A stretch of 64,000 nt of DNA from NCBI RefSeq assembly GCF_003600685.1, contig NZ_CP032084.1, positions 2,790,001 to 2,854,000 of the forward strand, in the 5' to 3' direction. Of the stretch, positions 38,198-46,862 are shown piece by piece. The stretch comes from Achromobacter sp. B7. Its GTDB lineage: Bacteria > Pseudomonadota > Gammaproteobacteria > Burkholderiales > Burkholderiaceae_B. The stretch's first letter is position 1; each line of letters opens with the position of its first letter. The position numbers and the translations under genes were made by a program. The notes under the pieces are model-generated. The model was not told the DNA's origin and made no database searches. It saw nothing but the letters and a program-made list of their open reading frames with translations.

Positions 38198-39772
38198 GTG
38201 AAGGAATGCATTTTGGCTCCATCGGAACACGATGATCGCCGCTCTGGCGGCACGCGCGCAGCGAAGGCGAACCCGCCTTCGGAACTGCGGCGCACCTTGT
38301 CCGCGCGCCATCTGACAATGATCGCGGTGGGCGGGTCCATCGGCACCGGCCTGTTCGTGGCGTCCGGCGCCACCATTGCGCGCGCCGGCCCCGGCGGTGC
38401 GCTGCTGGGCTATGTGCTGATCGGCGTCATGGTCTATTTTCTGATGACCAGCCTGGGCGAACTGGCCGCCGCCATGCCCGTGTCGGGCTCGTTCTCCACC
38501 TATGGCGCGCGCTACGTCGAAGACGGTTTCGGCTTCGCGCTGGGCTGGAACTATTGGTACAACTGGGCAGTGACGGTGGCCGTGGACCTGGTGGCGGCGC
38601 AGCTGGTCATGGCCTACTGGTTTCCCGACGTGCCCGGCTTCTACTGGAGCGCCTTGTTTTTGGCCATCACCTTCGGCCTGAACGCGATGTCGGCGCGCGG
38701 TTTCGGCGAAGCGGAATTCTGGTTCGCGCTGATCAAGGTCGTGGCGGTGCTGGGTTTCGTCGCGATGGGCGTGATGATGCTGCTGGGCATCATCCGTGGC
38801 GGCGAAACGGGAGGGTTGGCGAATTGGACGGTGGGCGACGCGCCCTTCGCGGGCGGCTTTGCCGCACTGATCGGCGTGGCGATGGTGGTGGGCTTTTCGT
38901 TCCAGGGCACCGAATTGATCGGCATTGCCGCGGGCGAATCCAAGGACCCCGCGCGCAACCTGCCGCGCGCCGTGCGCCAGGTTTTCTGGCGCATCCTGCT
39001 GTTCTACGTCATGGCCATCCTGGTGATCGGCCTGCTGATCCCGTACACCGATCCGCACCTGCTGCGTAACGATGTCGAAGACATCAGCGTCAGTCCGTTC
39101 GCGCTGATCTTCGAACGCGCGGGCTTGCTGGGCGCGGCCTCCGTCATGAACGCCGTGGTGCTCACTTCGGTGCTGTCCGCGGGCAATTCGGGCATGTACG
39201 CCGCCACGCGCATGCTGTACAGCTTGGCCCGCGAGGGCAAGGCACCGCGCATTTTTGGTCGCATTTCGCGTAACGGCGTCCCGCTGTGGGCGCTGCTGGC
39301 GACCACCGTCGTGGCCGCCTTGTGCTTCTTCACGTTTATCTTCAGCCCGAACGCGGTCTACATCTGGCTGCTGAACACCTCGGGCATGACGGGTTTCATC
39401 GCCTGGCTGGGCATCGCCATCAGTCATTACCGGTTCCGGCGTGGCTACGTCAAACAAGGTCACAGCCTGGCTGACCTGCCGTACGTGTCGCCGTTCTTTC
39501 CCTTCGGTCCGATTTTTGCCTTTGTACTGTGCCTGATCATCACGCTGGGCCAGAACTACCAGGCGTTCCTGCAGGACCGTATTGACTGGGGCGGCGTGGT
39601 GGCCACGTATATCGGCATCCCGCTGTTCCTGTTGATCTGGCTGGGGTATCGCGTGACGCGCGGCTCGCGTTTCATCAGCTACCGCGACATGCGTTTCCCG
39701 GATGCGCGGGCGCGCAGCGAATATCTGGATTCCGCCTTGCGAGGCGAACCGGCGGCAGGCGAGGCGCGTTAG
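38198..39772 (+). CDS. lysP: Lysine-specific permease (APC family)
   Basis: 524 aa, 12 membrane segments. Long stretches match E. coli LysP as I remember it: RHLTMIAVGGSIGTGLFVAS, GWNYWYNWAVTVAVDLVAAQ, FSFQGTELIGIAAGESKDPA and LNTSGMTGFIAWLGIAISHY. It imports L-lysine with protons. Start is uncertain: GTG at 38198, or TTG at 38213, which has AAGGAA 6 nt upstream and may be the true start (519 aa). The gene ends 27 bp from the convergent FAD oxidoreductase gene. Confidence 0.92.
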   Translation: MKECILAPSEHDDRRSGGTRAAKANPPSELRRTLSARHLTMIAVGGSIGTGLFVASGATIARAGPGGALLGYVLIGVMVYFLMTSLGELAAAMPVSGSFSTYGARYVEDGFGFALGWNYWYNWAVTVAVDLVAAQLVMAYWFPDVPGFYWSALFLAITFGLNAMSARGFGEAEFWFALIKVVAVLGFVAMGVMMLLGIIRGGETGGLANWTVGDAPFAGGFAALIGVAMVVGFSFQGTELIGIAAGESKDPARNLPRAVRQVFWRILLFYVMAILVIGLLIPYTDPHLLRNDVEDISVSPFALIFERAGLLGAASVMNAVVLTSVLSAGNSGMYAATRMLYSLAREGKAPRIFGRISRNGVPLWALLATTVVAALCFFTFIFSPNAVYIWLLNTSGMTGFIAWLGIAISHYRFRRGYVKQGHSLADLPYVSPFFPFGPIFAFVLCLIITLGQNYQAFLQDRIDWGGVVATYIGIPLFLLIWLGYRVTRGSRFISYRDMRFPDARARSEYLDSALRGEPAAGEAR

Positions 39773-39799
39773 TCGCTCCTTGCCCCAGGACAATCGCCC

Positions 39800-40966
39800 T
39801 TAGATGATGTTCTTTTCAAGCAGGGGGCGGTTGTCCAGAACGCGCTGGAACGACAAGGGAGACAAGTCCAGGCTGCGGTAGGCGCCGTACCGTAGCAGCT
39901 CTGCGATGCCTCGTCCGGTAGCGGGCGCTTGCTGAAGCCCATGGCCGGAAAAGCCGTTGGCGAAATACAGGTTGGGGCAATCGGGATGGGCGCCGATGAT
40001 GGCGTTGTGGTCGAACACGTTCATTTCGTAATAACCGGCCCAGGCGCTGCGCACGCGCACGGCCTCGAACGCGGGCACCCGGGCCGCAAGCGCTGGCCAG
40101 ACGTGGTTGTCGAACGCATCGAGCTGGGCGTCAAGCGGCAAGTCGTCGGCGTCGTCCGCGGCGTCAGGCGAATAACCGCACAGAAATTTGTCGCCGTCCG
40201 GACGAAACCAGATGCCCGACGGGTCGATCAGCAAGGGGCAGTGCGGCAGCGCCTGCGGGCAGCTGAAGCTGAACACGGTACGCCGGCGGGCGCGCACGGG
40301 CAACGCTATGCCAGCCCATTGGGCCACGCGTGCCGCCCACGGGCCTGCCGCGTTGACGGCCACATCGCAGGGCAGCGCGGCGCCGTCGCTTGTCCAAACC
40401 CCGTTCACGCGTGCGCCGTCGCGCAGCAAGCCCACCGCTTGCGCGCGCCGGTACGTTGCGCCTTGCGCGATCGCCTTCTTGCGTAGCGCCTGCATCAACC
40501 CGTAGCCATCGAACCAGCCTTCGCCGGACAAGCCCAGCGCGCCCAGCGCCAAGTCGGCAGTATTGAGCCACGGGAATCGCGCTTGCAATTGAACCGGCTC
40601 GAGCAAGGCGACGTCGACGCCTTGCGAGCGCTGCGTGTCGTAGTTGCTACGCAGCGTGGCGCAGCCGGCGGCGCTGGCCAGGTACAGATAGCCGGGCTCG
40701 GTCAAGCCGATATCGGGCGCCGGATCGTCCACATACAAGGTAGCGGCCAGGTCGCGCAGGAACGCAATGCCCATTTGCGACATGCCGATATTGACGGGCG
40801 TCGAGAACTGCTGACGAATGGAACTGGCCGATAGCGCGGACGAAGCCTGGGCGTACGTCGGGTCACGTTCCAGCACCGTGACGTCAAAAGCGTCCGGAGT
40901 TTGGCTTAGAAAGTAGGCGATAGAGCTGCCAACGGCACCTCCGCCAATGATGACGACGCGTTGCAA
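39800..40966 (-). CDS. FAD-dependent amino-acid/amine oxidoreductase (DAO family)
   Basis: About 388 aa if started at the TTG at 40966 (LQRVVIIGGGAVGSSIAYFL); the open frame continues upstream to 41368 but that part overlaps the LysR gene and is not protein-like. The Rossmann GGGAVGSS motif sits at the very N-terminus. VAVNAAGPWAARVAQWAGI and ANGFSGHGLQQAPATGRGIAELL are typical of glycine/sarcosine/D-amino-acid oxidases. Substrate unknown. Its 3' end faces lysP. The start codon is the weakest part of this call. Confidence 0.85.
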   Translation of the reverse strand: MQRVVIIGGGAVGSSIAYFLSQTPDAFDVTVLERDPTYAQASSALSASSIRQQFSTPVNIGMSQMGIAFLRDLAATLYVDDPAPDIGLTEPGYLYLASAAGCATLRSNYDTQRSQGVDVALLEPVQLQARFPWLNTADLALGALGLSGEGWFDGYGLMQALRKKAIAQGATYRRAQAVGLLRDGARVNGVWTSDGAALPCDVAVNAAGPWAARVAQWAGIALPVRARRRTVFSFSCPQALPHCPLLIDPSGIWFRPDGDKFLCGYSPDAADDADDLPLDAQLDAFDNHVWPALAARVPAFEAVRVRSAWAGYYEMNVFDHNAIIGAHPDCPNLYFANGFSGHGLQQAPATGRGIAELLRYGAYRSLDLSPLSFQRVLDNRPLLEKNII

Positions 40967-41087
40967 GGCTTGTAGTCCCGTTTTGTATCCAGGGCCAGTT
41001 CGGCTTAGCGGCAGCTTGACGGCTTCTGTGCAGCGGCGCAAGCCCCTGCGCGTGTGGCGCCAACCTGCCCACCGGGTGGGGCGGCGC

Positions 41088-41984
41088 TTACGGCGCCACG
41101 CGGCACTGCTCCAGCATCCAGGCGCCAAATTCGCGCACCAGCGGCGATTCGGCCTGGGTATGGGGATAGACGAAGTAGTAGGCGTCGGCGCTGCTGAGCG
41201 CTTGGGGAAACAGCTGGATGAGTTCGCCGGTGTCCAGTTCGCGTTCCACCAGAAAGCGCGGCAACAAGGCCGCGCCCAAGCTGGAGGCGGCCGCTTGCGC
41301 CAGCATGGATGCCTGCTCGAACTGAGGGCCCTGCATGGCGCGCGCCGCGCTGGCGCCGTGTTGGTCAAACCACGAGGCCCATTGTGCGGGGCGGGACGTC
41401 TGGTGCAGCAGCACGACGTTGGACAAGTCCGCGATGTGCCGGATACCGTGCAAGCGTTGATAGCGCGGGCTGCTGACGGCGATGACCTCTTCGTGCATCA
41501 GGTACTCGCACACGGCGCCGGCCCAGTAAGGCGCGCCGAAATGGATGGCCGCGTCAAACGGCTCTTGCGAGAACTCAAAGGGCAGGGTGCGCGACGTGAA
41601 GTTGATGGTGACTTCGGGCTTGCGGGCCATGAAATCCCCCAGGCGCGGAATCAGCCAGCGGGTGCCCAGCGTGGGCAGCACCGCCAGATTGAGCTGGTCG
41701 CGGCGCGTGCAGGCCATGGTGCGGCGGGTGGCTTCTGACAGCTGGTGCAACAGGATGCGCACCTCGGACGCGTAGGCGCGGCCGGCATCGCTTAGGACCA
41801 CGCGCTGGCGCACGCGGTGGAACATCGTCACGCCCAGCTGGGTTTCAAGCTGGTGGATCTGGCGCGATACGGCGCTTTGGGTCAGGTGAAGTTCGTCCGC
41901 CGCGCGCGACACGCTGTTGCGCCGGGCGACTGCTTCGAAGGCCAGCAGGTTGGCGACGGGCGGCAGAAAGGTCTTGCGGAACAT
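41088..41984 (-). CDS. LysR-family transcriptional regulator (GcvA-like)
   Basis: 298 aa from the ATG at 41984 (MFRKTFLPPVANLLAFEAVA). wHTH: SVSRAADELHLTQSAVSRQIHQLETQLGVTMF. The effector domain has the GcvA-group pattern LAVLPTLGTRWLIPRLGDF. It lies 121 bp upstream of the FAD oxidoreductase gene on the same strand and may regulate it (inference). Confidence 0.88.
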   Translation of the reverse strand: MFRKTFLPPVANLLAFEAVARRNSVSRAADELHLTQSAVSRQIHQLETQLGVTMFHRVRQRVVLSDAGRAYASEVRILLHQLSEATRRTMACTRRDQLNLAVLPTLGTRWLIPRLGDFMARKPEVTINFTSRTLPFEFSQEPFDAAIHFGAPYWAGAVCEYLMHEEVIAVSSPRYQRLHGIRHIADLSNVVLLHQTSRPAQWASWFDQHGASAARAMQGPQFEQASMLAQAAASSLGAALLPRFLVERELDTGELIQLFPQALSSADAYYFVYPHTQAESPLVREFGAWMLEQCRVAP

Positions 41985-42080
41985 GGGGCTTCCTAATGGA
42001 TACAGCCTTGGAATACAGCCTTGACGTAAACCCCCCATGACAACACGCCCTTGCGGCCGACCCTATAGGAAAAGTCTGGA

Positions 42081-42105
42081 ATGCAAAGAGGCCGCTTGCG
42101 CGGCC
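42081..42105 (-). terminator. Probable terminator of yicC
   Basis: GGCCGC-TTGC-GCGGCC hairpin (42090-42105). Read leftwards it is followed by TCTTTGCATT. The U tract is weak, so termination may be partial. Confidence 0.6.
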
Positions 42106-42132
42106 CCCCGGATCGCATCAAACCGCCATGGC

Positions 42133-43065
42133 TTATTCGATGTTCTGCGCCTGTTCGCGCATCTGTTCGATCAGCAGTTTCAGGTCCATGGCGGCGCGGG
42201 TGACCTCCATGCTGCCTGCCTTGGAACCCAGCGTATTGGCTTCGCGGTTCATTTCCTGGAACAGAAAATCCAGGCGCTTGCCCGCGCTGCCGGCGTTTTT
42301 CTTACCCGATGCGGACTTGCCGCCGCCGTCGGTCAGCAGGTGACGCAATTCTTCCAGGTGCGAACGCAGCCGCGACAGTTCTTCCGCAACGTCGATACGC
42401 AAGGCAAACAGGTTGGCTTCTTGCGACAGGCGTTCGGACAGCTCGGTGCCCGAGATGTGCGTGAAGCCGCCAGGGAAGGCCGATTCCACACTTTCGCGAA
42501 GCTTGGCGGCCAGCTTGTCGCGGTGGTCCGACAGCAGTTGCGGCAGATGCGCCTGCACGATGTCGACCACGCGGGCGACGCCGTCGGCGCATTCGCGCAT
42601 CATGCCCGCCAGGCGTTCGCCTTCGCGCGCGCGGCCCTCCTGCAATTGGGTCAGCGCTTGCTGCGCCGCTTGCAGGCAGGCCGCGCCCCACACCTGCGGG
42701 TCCAACGCGTCGTTGCCGCGTTGGCCGGGCCAGTTGAATAATTCCACCAGCCGGGGGGGCGCGATGTCGGGAACGATGCGGCGGGCGGCCTGCAACTGCT
42801 CGGCCAGGCTTTCCAGCCACGTCGGGTCCAGCTTGGACAGGTCGGTGCTGGCGTTGCGCGTGAATGACACCCGGATCTCGACCTTGCCGCGCGCCAGGTT
42901 GGCGGTCAGCAGTTCGCGCAGCGGCGTTTCAACGTGCCGCAACTCGTCGGGCAAGCGGAAATACAAATCAAGGAAGCGGCTGTTGACGCTGCGCAGTTCA
43001 ATGGCAAGCGTGCCTTGTTCTAGGTCTGCTCGGGCGTTGCCGAATGCGGTCATGCTGCGAATCAT
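42133..43065 (-). CDS. yicC: YicC family protein (endoribonuclease YicC-like)
   Basis: 310 aa from the ATG at 43065 (MIRSMTAFGNARADLEQGTL). The YicC N-terminal domain is plain (IELRSVNSRFLDLYFRLPDELR, RGKVEIRVSF), as is the DUF1732 C-terminus (GKRLDFLFQEMNREANTLGSKA). Homologues are linked to RNA degradation. It is divergent from rph (182 bp), as in other Burkholderiales, but is separated from gmk, its usual downstream neighbour, by about 9.5 kb. Confidence 0.95.
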   Translation of the reverse strand: MIRSMTAFGNARADLEQGTLAIELRSVNSRFLDLYFRLPDELRHVETPLRELLTANLARGKVEIRVSFTRNASTDLSKLDPTWLESLAEQLQAARRIVPDIAPPRLVELFNWPGQRGNDALDPQVWGAACLQAAQQALTQLQEGRAREGERLAGMMRECADGVARVVDIVQAHLPQLLSDHRDKLAAKLRESVESAFPGGFTHISGTELSERLSQEANLFALRIDVAEELSRLRSHLEELRHLLTDGGGKSASGKKNAGSAGKRLDFLFQEMNREANTLGSKAGSMEVTRAAMDLKLLIEQMREQAQNIE

Positions 43066-43246
43066 GGTCGTGTCCTGATAAAGCTTGGGTAAGAGCCGGT
43101 TGCGCCGGGGCCCGCAGCGCCCCGGTAAAGGGGGGCGGGTCTGTGTTTTCAACCGGATATATCGCGGCAGGATACTCCAAGCGGGAATTTCCTGCGGCGC
43201 CTGCCCGTACAATGCCGCGAACCAATATCTAGACTGGAGTTTGCTT

Positions 43247-43981
43247 GTGACCACTACGCCCACCATCGCCCGTCCGTCCGGCCGCGCTGTAGACGAACTG
43301 CGGCCGTTCAGCCTGGAACGCGGCTTTACGCGCTATGCCGAAGGCTCGGTGCTGGTCAAGGCCGGCGACACCCACGTGCTGTGTACCGCCAGCGTGCTGG
43401 AAAAAGTACCGCCGTTCCTGAAGGGCAAGGGCGAAGGCTGGGTCACGGCGGAATACGGCATGCTGCCGCGCGCCACCCATACGCGTGGCGACCGCGAGGC
43501 GGCCCGTGGCAAGCAAAGTGGCCGCACACAGGAAATCCAACGCCTGATCGGCCGCAGCCTGCGCGCCGTCTTCGACATGCGCGCACTGGGCGAACGCACG
43601 CTGCATCTGGATTGCGACGTGTTGCAAGCCGACGGCGGCACGCGCTGTGCCAGCATTACCGGCGCGTGGGTGGCGGCGGCCGATGCCGTCGCCTTGCTGA
43701 TGAAGCGTGGCGACCTGGCCGTCAACCCGATCCGCGATGCGGTTGCCGCCGTGTCGGTGGGCTTGGTGCAAGGGCGTTCAGTGCTGGACCTGGACTACCA
43801 GGAAGATTCCGCGTGCGATGCCGACGTCAACGTCATCATGACGGGCAGCGGGGCCTTTGTTGAAGTGCAGGGCACCGGCGAAGGCGCCACGTTCACCCGC
43901 GCCGAATTGGACACCATGCTGGTGCTGGCCGAAAACGGCATCGCCAGCCTGGTCCGTGCCCAGCGCGCGGCGTTGGTGTAA
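43247..43981 (+). CDS. rph: Ribonuclease PH
   Basis: 244 aa from the GTG at 43247, with GGAG 7 nt upstream. It trims tRNA 3' ends phosphorolytically. Conserved segments: [61 protein letters not shown] and [27 protein letters not shown]. In relatives rdgB and hemW follow directly; here they are 6.5 kb downstream at 50519. Confidence 0.96.
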   Translation: MTTTPTIARPSGRAVDELRPFSLERGFTRYAEGSVLVKAGDTHVLCTASVLEKVPPFLKGKGEGWVTAEYGMLPRATHTRGDREAARGKQSGRTQEIQRLIGRSLRAVFDMRALGERTLHLDCDVLQADGGTRCASITGAWVAAADAVALLMKRGDLAVNPIRDAVAAVSVGLVQGRSVLDLDYQEDSACDADVNVIMTGSGAFVEVQGTGEGATFTRAELDTMLVLAENGIASLVRAQRAALV

Positions 43982-43997
43982 GCAGCTGTCGTGAAAA

Positions 43998-44062
43998 GGG
44001 ATCCGGGCAAAGCCTGCGCGGATCCCATAAGTAGGCGGGCATACCGGTACCGGTTCCCGCCC
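43998..44062. terminator. Two hairpins between convergent rph and prpD-like gene
   Basis: GGGATCCG...CGGATCCC (43998-44026) and a second stem GGCGGG...CCCGCC enclosing ACCGGTACCGGT (about 44034-44062). Neither has a long U tract, so this is a probable but not certain bidirectional stop. Confidence 0.55.
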
Positions 44063-44065
44063 GTC

Positions 44066-45439
44066 TCAGCCGGGCAGCAACGCGCCAAGCTTGTCAGTTT
44101 TCTCCAAGCCCCAGATCGACGCGATCAGCGTGCGCAGTTCGGCTTCCGTTGCCGCGTCGGCGTAGCGGCCCAGGCTTAGCGTCTTGTCCTCGATTTCCGC
44201 GCGGCTCAAGGTGTTGCCCGGGTCGCCCTTCGGCTCGTCAACGCGGCCTTGCAGCGTGCGGCCATCTTGCGTGGTGACGGTGACCTTGCCGATCCAGCGT
44301 TGCGGATAAGCCTTGTCCACTTCCTCGTCCAGCACCATCTCGACCTTGCCCCGGAATGCCGCCACGGCCGGGTCATCCAGGCCGGCATCAAATTCAGCCA
44401 GCCCGGCGCGCCCCTGGCGGGCGATGAGGCCCAGCACCGTTCCCATCGAAAACTTGGACTGATGCACCGTCTGCGGGTTGACGACGGGCCCCAGCACGTC
44501 GATGGCGCCTTGATGCACATGCGCCACCACGCGCGCCACGTCGGATTCTGCCAGCTTGTGTTCGCGCAGCACCTGTTGCAGCGCATCCGCTGCCGGGTGC
44601 GTATGACGGCACGACGCATGGAACTTGAATGAGGTTTCGGCCAGCGCCCAGCGTTCGCCCAGGCGGTCGCACAGCTTGGACGGGTCCGCGTCGGACGACA
44701 TGCCGGCCGCCATCCCCTGCGGACCTTCCAGGATGTGGCGCGCGCCCGTGAAGCCCTCGCGCGCCAGATAGGCGGCGGTGATGCCGTCCGCCGCCGCCTT
44801 GGCCGTGTGCAGTTGTTTGGAGTCGGCGGCATCGCGCAAAAATTCCCACAGCCCGGCGGCCTGCGTGCCCGCCGAACCCAACGCATGCAGCATCTGTTCA
44901 GGCGTCAGCTTCAGCAAGCGGCCGGTGGTGACGGCGGCGGCCAGGGTGCCGGCCGTGCCCGTCGTGTGGAAGATCTTGTAGTGCGAACGTCCTAAAAATT
45001 CCCCCACGCGAATGCCGACTTCGTAGCCGGCCACGGCGGCCACCAGCACGTCGCGCCCCGAACTACCCAGGGCCTGGGCCACGGCCAACGCCGGCGGAAA
45101 CACCACGGCGGCAGGGTGGAACACCGAGCCATTGTGCACGTCGTCCTGCTCCACCACGTGGGCGGCGGCCGCGTTCACCATGGCGGCGAACAAGGGCGTG
45201 GTGCGGCGCCGCGTGATCAGAACTTCGCTGGGGCCGTCGGTCGGGCCCATGGTGGCGGCGTAGCGGTCGATGGCTTGCACCGCGCGCGCGGAGGCGCCGG
45301 CAAGTATCGACGCCAGGCAATCCAGCAGCAGGTCTTCGGCGCGGCGCAATACGGGCGCGGGGATGTCTTCGTAGCGCAGGTTGGCCGCAAAGGCGGCAAG
45401 CTCGGCGCTAAGGTGGGGCGTGTCGTTGGCGGCGGTCAT
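44066..45439 (-). CDS. MmgE/PrpD family protein
   Basis: 457 aa from the ATG at 45439 (MTAANDTPHLSAELAAFAAN). Family features: EDLLLDCLASILAGA, the histidine/acid-rich AAAAHVVEQDDVHNGSVFHPAAV, FKFHASCRHTHPAADALQQV and the C-terminal GNTLSRAEIEDK. PrpD dehydrates 2-methylcitrate; many homologues act on other dicarboxylic or tricarboxylic acids. It lies 29 nt after an acyl-CoA dehydrogenase gene on the same strand and is probably in one operon with it. No prpB/prpC neighbours, so propionate catabolism is not indicated. Confidence 0.9.
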   Translation of the reverse strand: MTAANDTPHLSAELAAFAANLRYEDIPAPVLRRAEDLLLDCLASILAGASARAVQAIDRYAATMGPTDGPSEVLITRRRTTPLFAAMVNAAAAHVVEQDDVHNGSVFHPAAVVFPPALAVAQALGSSGRDVLVAAVAGYEVGIRVGEFLGRSHYKIFHTTGTAGTLAAAVTTGRLLKLTPEQMLHALGSAGTQAAGLWEFLRDAADSKQLHTAKAAADGITAAYLAREGFTGARHILEGPQGMAAGMSSDADPSKLCDRLGERWALAETSFKFHASCRHTHPAADALQQVLREHKLAESDVARVVAHVHQGAIDVLGPVVNPQTVHQSKFSMGTVLGLIARQGRAGLAEFDAGLDDPAVAAFRGKVEMVLDEEVDKAYPQRWIGKVTVTTQDGRTLQGRVDEPKGDPGNTLSRAEIEDKTLSLGRYADAATEAELRTLIASIWGLEKTDKLGALLPG

Positions 45440-45468
45440 GGTCCGGGGCAGTTGGTGGTGGCGTCGGG

Positions 45469-46629
45469 TCAGAACGAGCGGGGCAGACCCAGGATGTGTT
45501 CGGCGACGTAGGACAGGATCAGGTTCGTCGAAATCGGCGCCACCTGGTACAGCCGCGTCTCGCGGAATTTGCGTTCCACGTCGTACTCGGTGGCAAAGCC
45601 GAAACCGCCGTGAAATTGCAGGCAGGCGTTGGCTGCTTCCCACGATGCGTCGGCGGCCAGCAGCTTGGCCATGTTGGCCTGCGCGCCGCAAGGCTGGTGC
45701 GCGTCGAACAGGCGGCAGGCTTCATAGCGCATCAGGCTGGCGGCTTCGACGTTGATGTGGGCGCGCGCGATGGGAAACTGCACGCCCTGGTTCTGCCCGA
45801 TGGGGCGGCCGAACACCATGCGTTCCTTGGCGTAGGCGGTGACCTTGTCCACGAACCAATAGCCGTCGCCGATGCACTCGGCGGCGATCAGCGTGCGTTC
45901 GGCGTTCAGGCCGTCCAGGATGTACTTGAAGCCTTTGCCTTCTTCGCCGATCAGGTTTTCGACGGGAATTTCCAGGTTGTCGAAGAACAGTTCATTGGTC
46001 TCGTGATTGACCATGTTCGGAATCGGCCGGATCGTCATGCCATGCTTGACGGCATGATGCAGGTCCACCAGAAAGATCGACATGCCTTCGGACTTTCGGG
46101 TCACCTGGTCCAGCGGCGTGGTGCGCGCCAGCAGGATCATCAGGTCGGAATGCTGCACGCGCGAGATCCAGACTTTCTGGCCGTTGATGACGTAGCGGTC
46201 GCCACGGCGCACGGCGGTGGTCTTGATCTTGGTGGTGTCGGTGCCGGTGGTGGGTTCGGTAACGCCCATCGATTGCAGGCGCAGCTCGCCGGCTGCGATG
46301 CGCGGCAGGTATTCGCGCTTTTGCGCCTCGGACCCGTGACGCAGCAAGGTGCCCATGTTGTACATCTGGCCGTGGCAGGCGCCGGAGTTGCCGCCGCTGC
46401 GGTTGATTTCTTCCATGATGACCGACGCTTCGGTCAGCCCCAGGCCCGAACCGCCGTATTCCTGCGGGATCAGCGCGGCCAGCCAGCCGGCCTCGGTCAG
46501 TGCGCGAACAAAGTCTTCGGGGTAGCCGCGTTCTTCATCGATCTTGCGGAAATACTCTGACGGGAATTGCGCGCAAAGGTCGCGCACGGCTTCGCGGATG
46601 TCCTGATAGTCGTGTGAGGCGTGGGGCAT
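45469..46629 (-). CDS. Acyl-CoA dehydrogenase
   Basis: 386 aa from the ATG at 46629 (MPHASHDYQDIREAVRDLCA). Flavin and substrate motifs: MGVTEPTTGTDTTKIKTTAV, YVINGQKVWISRVQHSD, and the C-terminal LQFHGGFGFATEYDVERKFRE. The catalytic base would be a Glu/Asp in the last third, which I did not assign. Acyl substrate unknown. First gene of a two-gene operon with the MmgE/PrpD protein; divergent from the chemoreceptor gene. Confidence 0.92.
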   Translation of the reverse strand: MPHASHDYQDIREAVRDLCAQFPSEYFRKIDEERGYPEDFVRALTEAGWLAALIPQEYGGSGLGLTEASVIMEEINRSGGNSGACHGQMYNMGTLLRHGSEAQKREYLPRIAAGELRLQSMGVTEPTTGTDTTKIKTTAVRRGDRYVINGQKVWISRVQHSDLMILLARTTPLDQVTRKSEGMSIFLVDLHHAVKHGMTIRPIPNMVNHETNELFFDNLEIPVENLIGEEGKGFKYILDGLNAERTLIAAECIGDGYWFVDKVTAYAKERMVFGRPIGQNQGVQFPIARAHINVEAASLMRYEACRLFDAHQPCGAQANMAKLLAADASWEAANACLQFHGGFGFATEYDVERKFRETRLYQVAPISTNLILSYVAEHILGLPRSF

Positions 46630-46862
46630 AGGGCTGCTGTGATAGGCAAAGGGATGGTTCGGTTCAGTATCGAATGTGCCGCATGGGCGCGGTGCTGCCA
46701 ATTCACAATTGCTTAATACGGGGTTCCTGTTCGCAAAAGCGCATTCATGACGGGCGTGCGTTCGCCCATCGGGCGGCGGCCCCGGCAGTTGTGTCAAGAA
46801 ATTGCCAAACTGCTTGTCCATAATCCGAGGCACTGCGCCCCAGGGCGCCTGGTTATAGATGG

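Noticed and set aside
38132..39793. 553-codon open frame antisense to lysP
   Set aside because: Low-complexity His/Gln/Asp/Arg-rich translation and complete overlap with a clearly conserved permease.
40967..41368. N-terminal extension of the FAD oxidoreductase
   Set aside because: Overlaps the LysR gene out of frame, is Arg/Pro/Cys-rich, and the FAD-binding Rossmann motif should lie at the true N-terminus.
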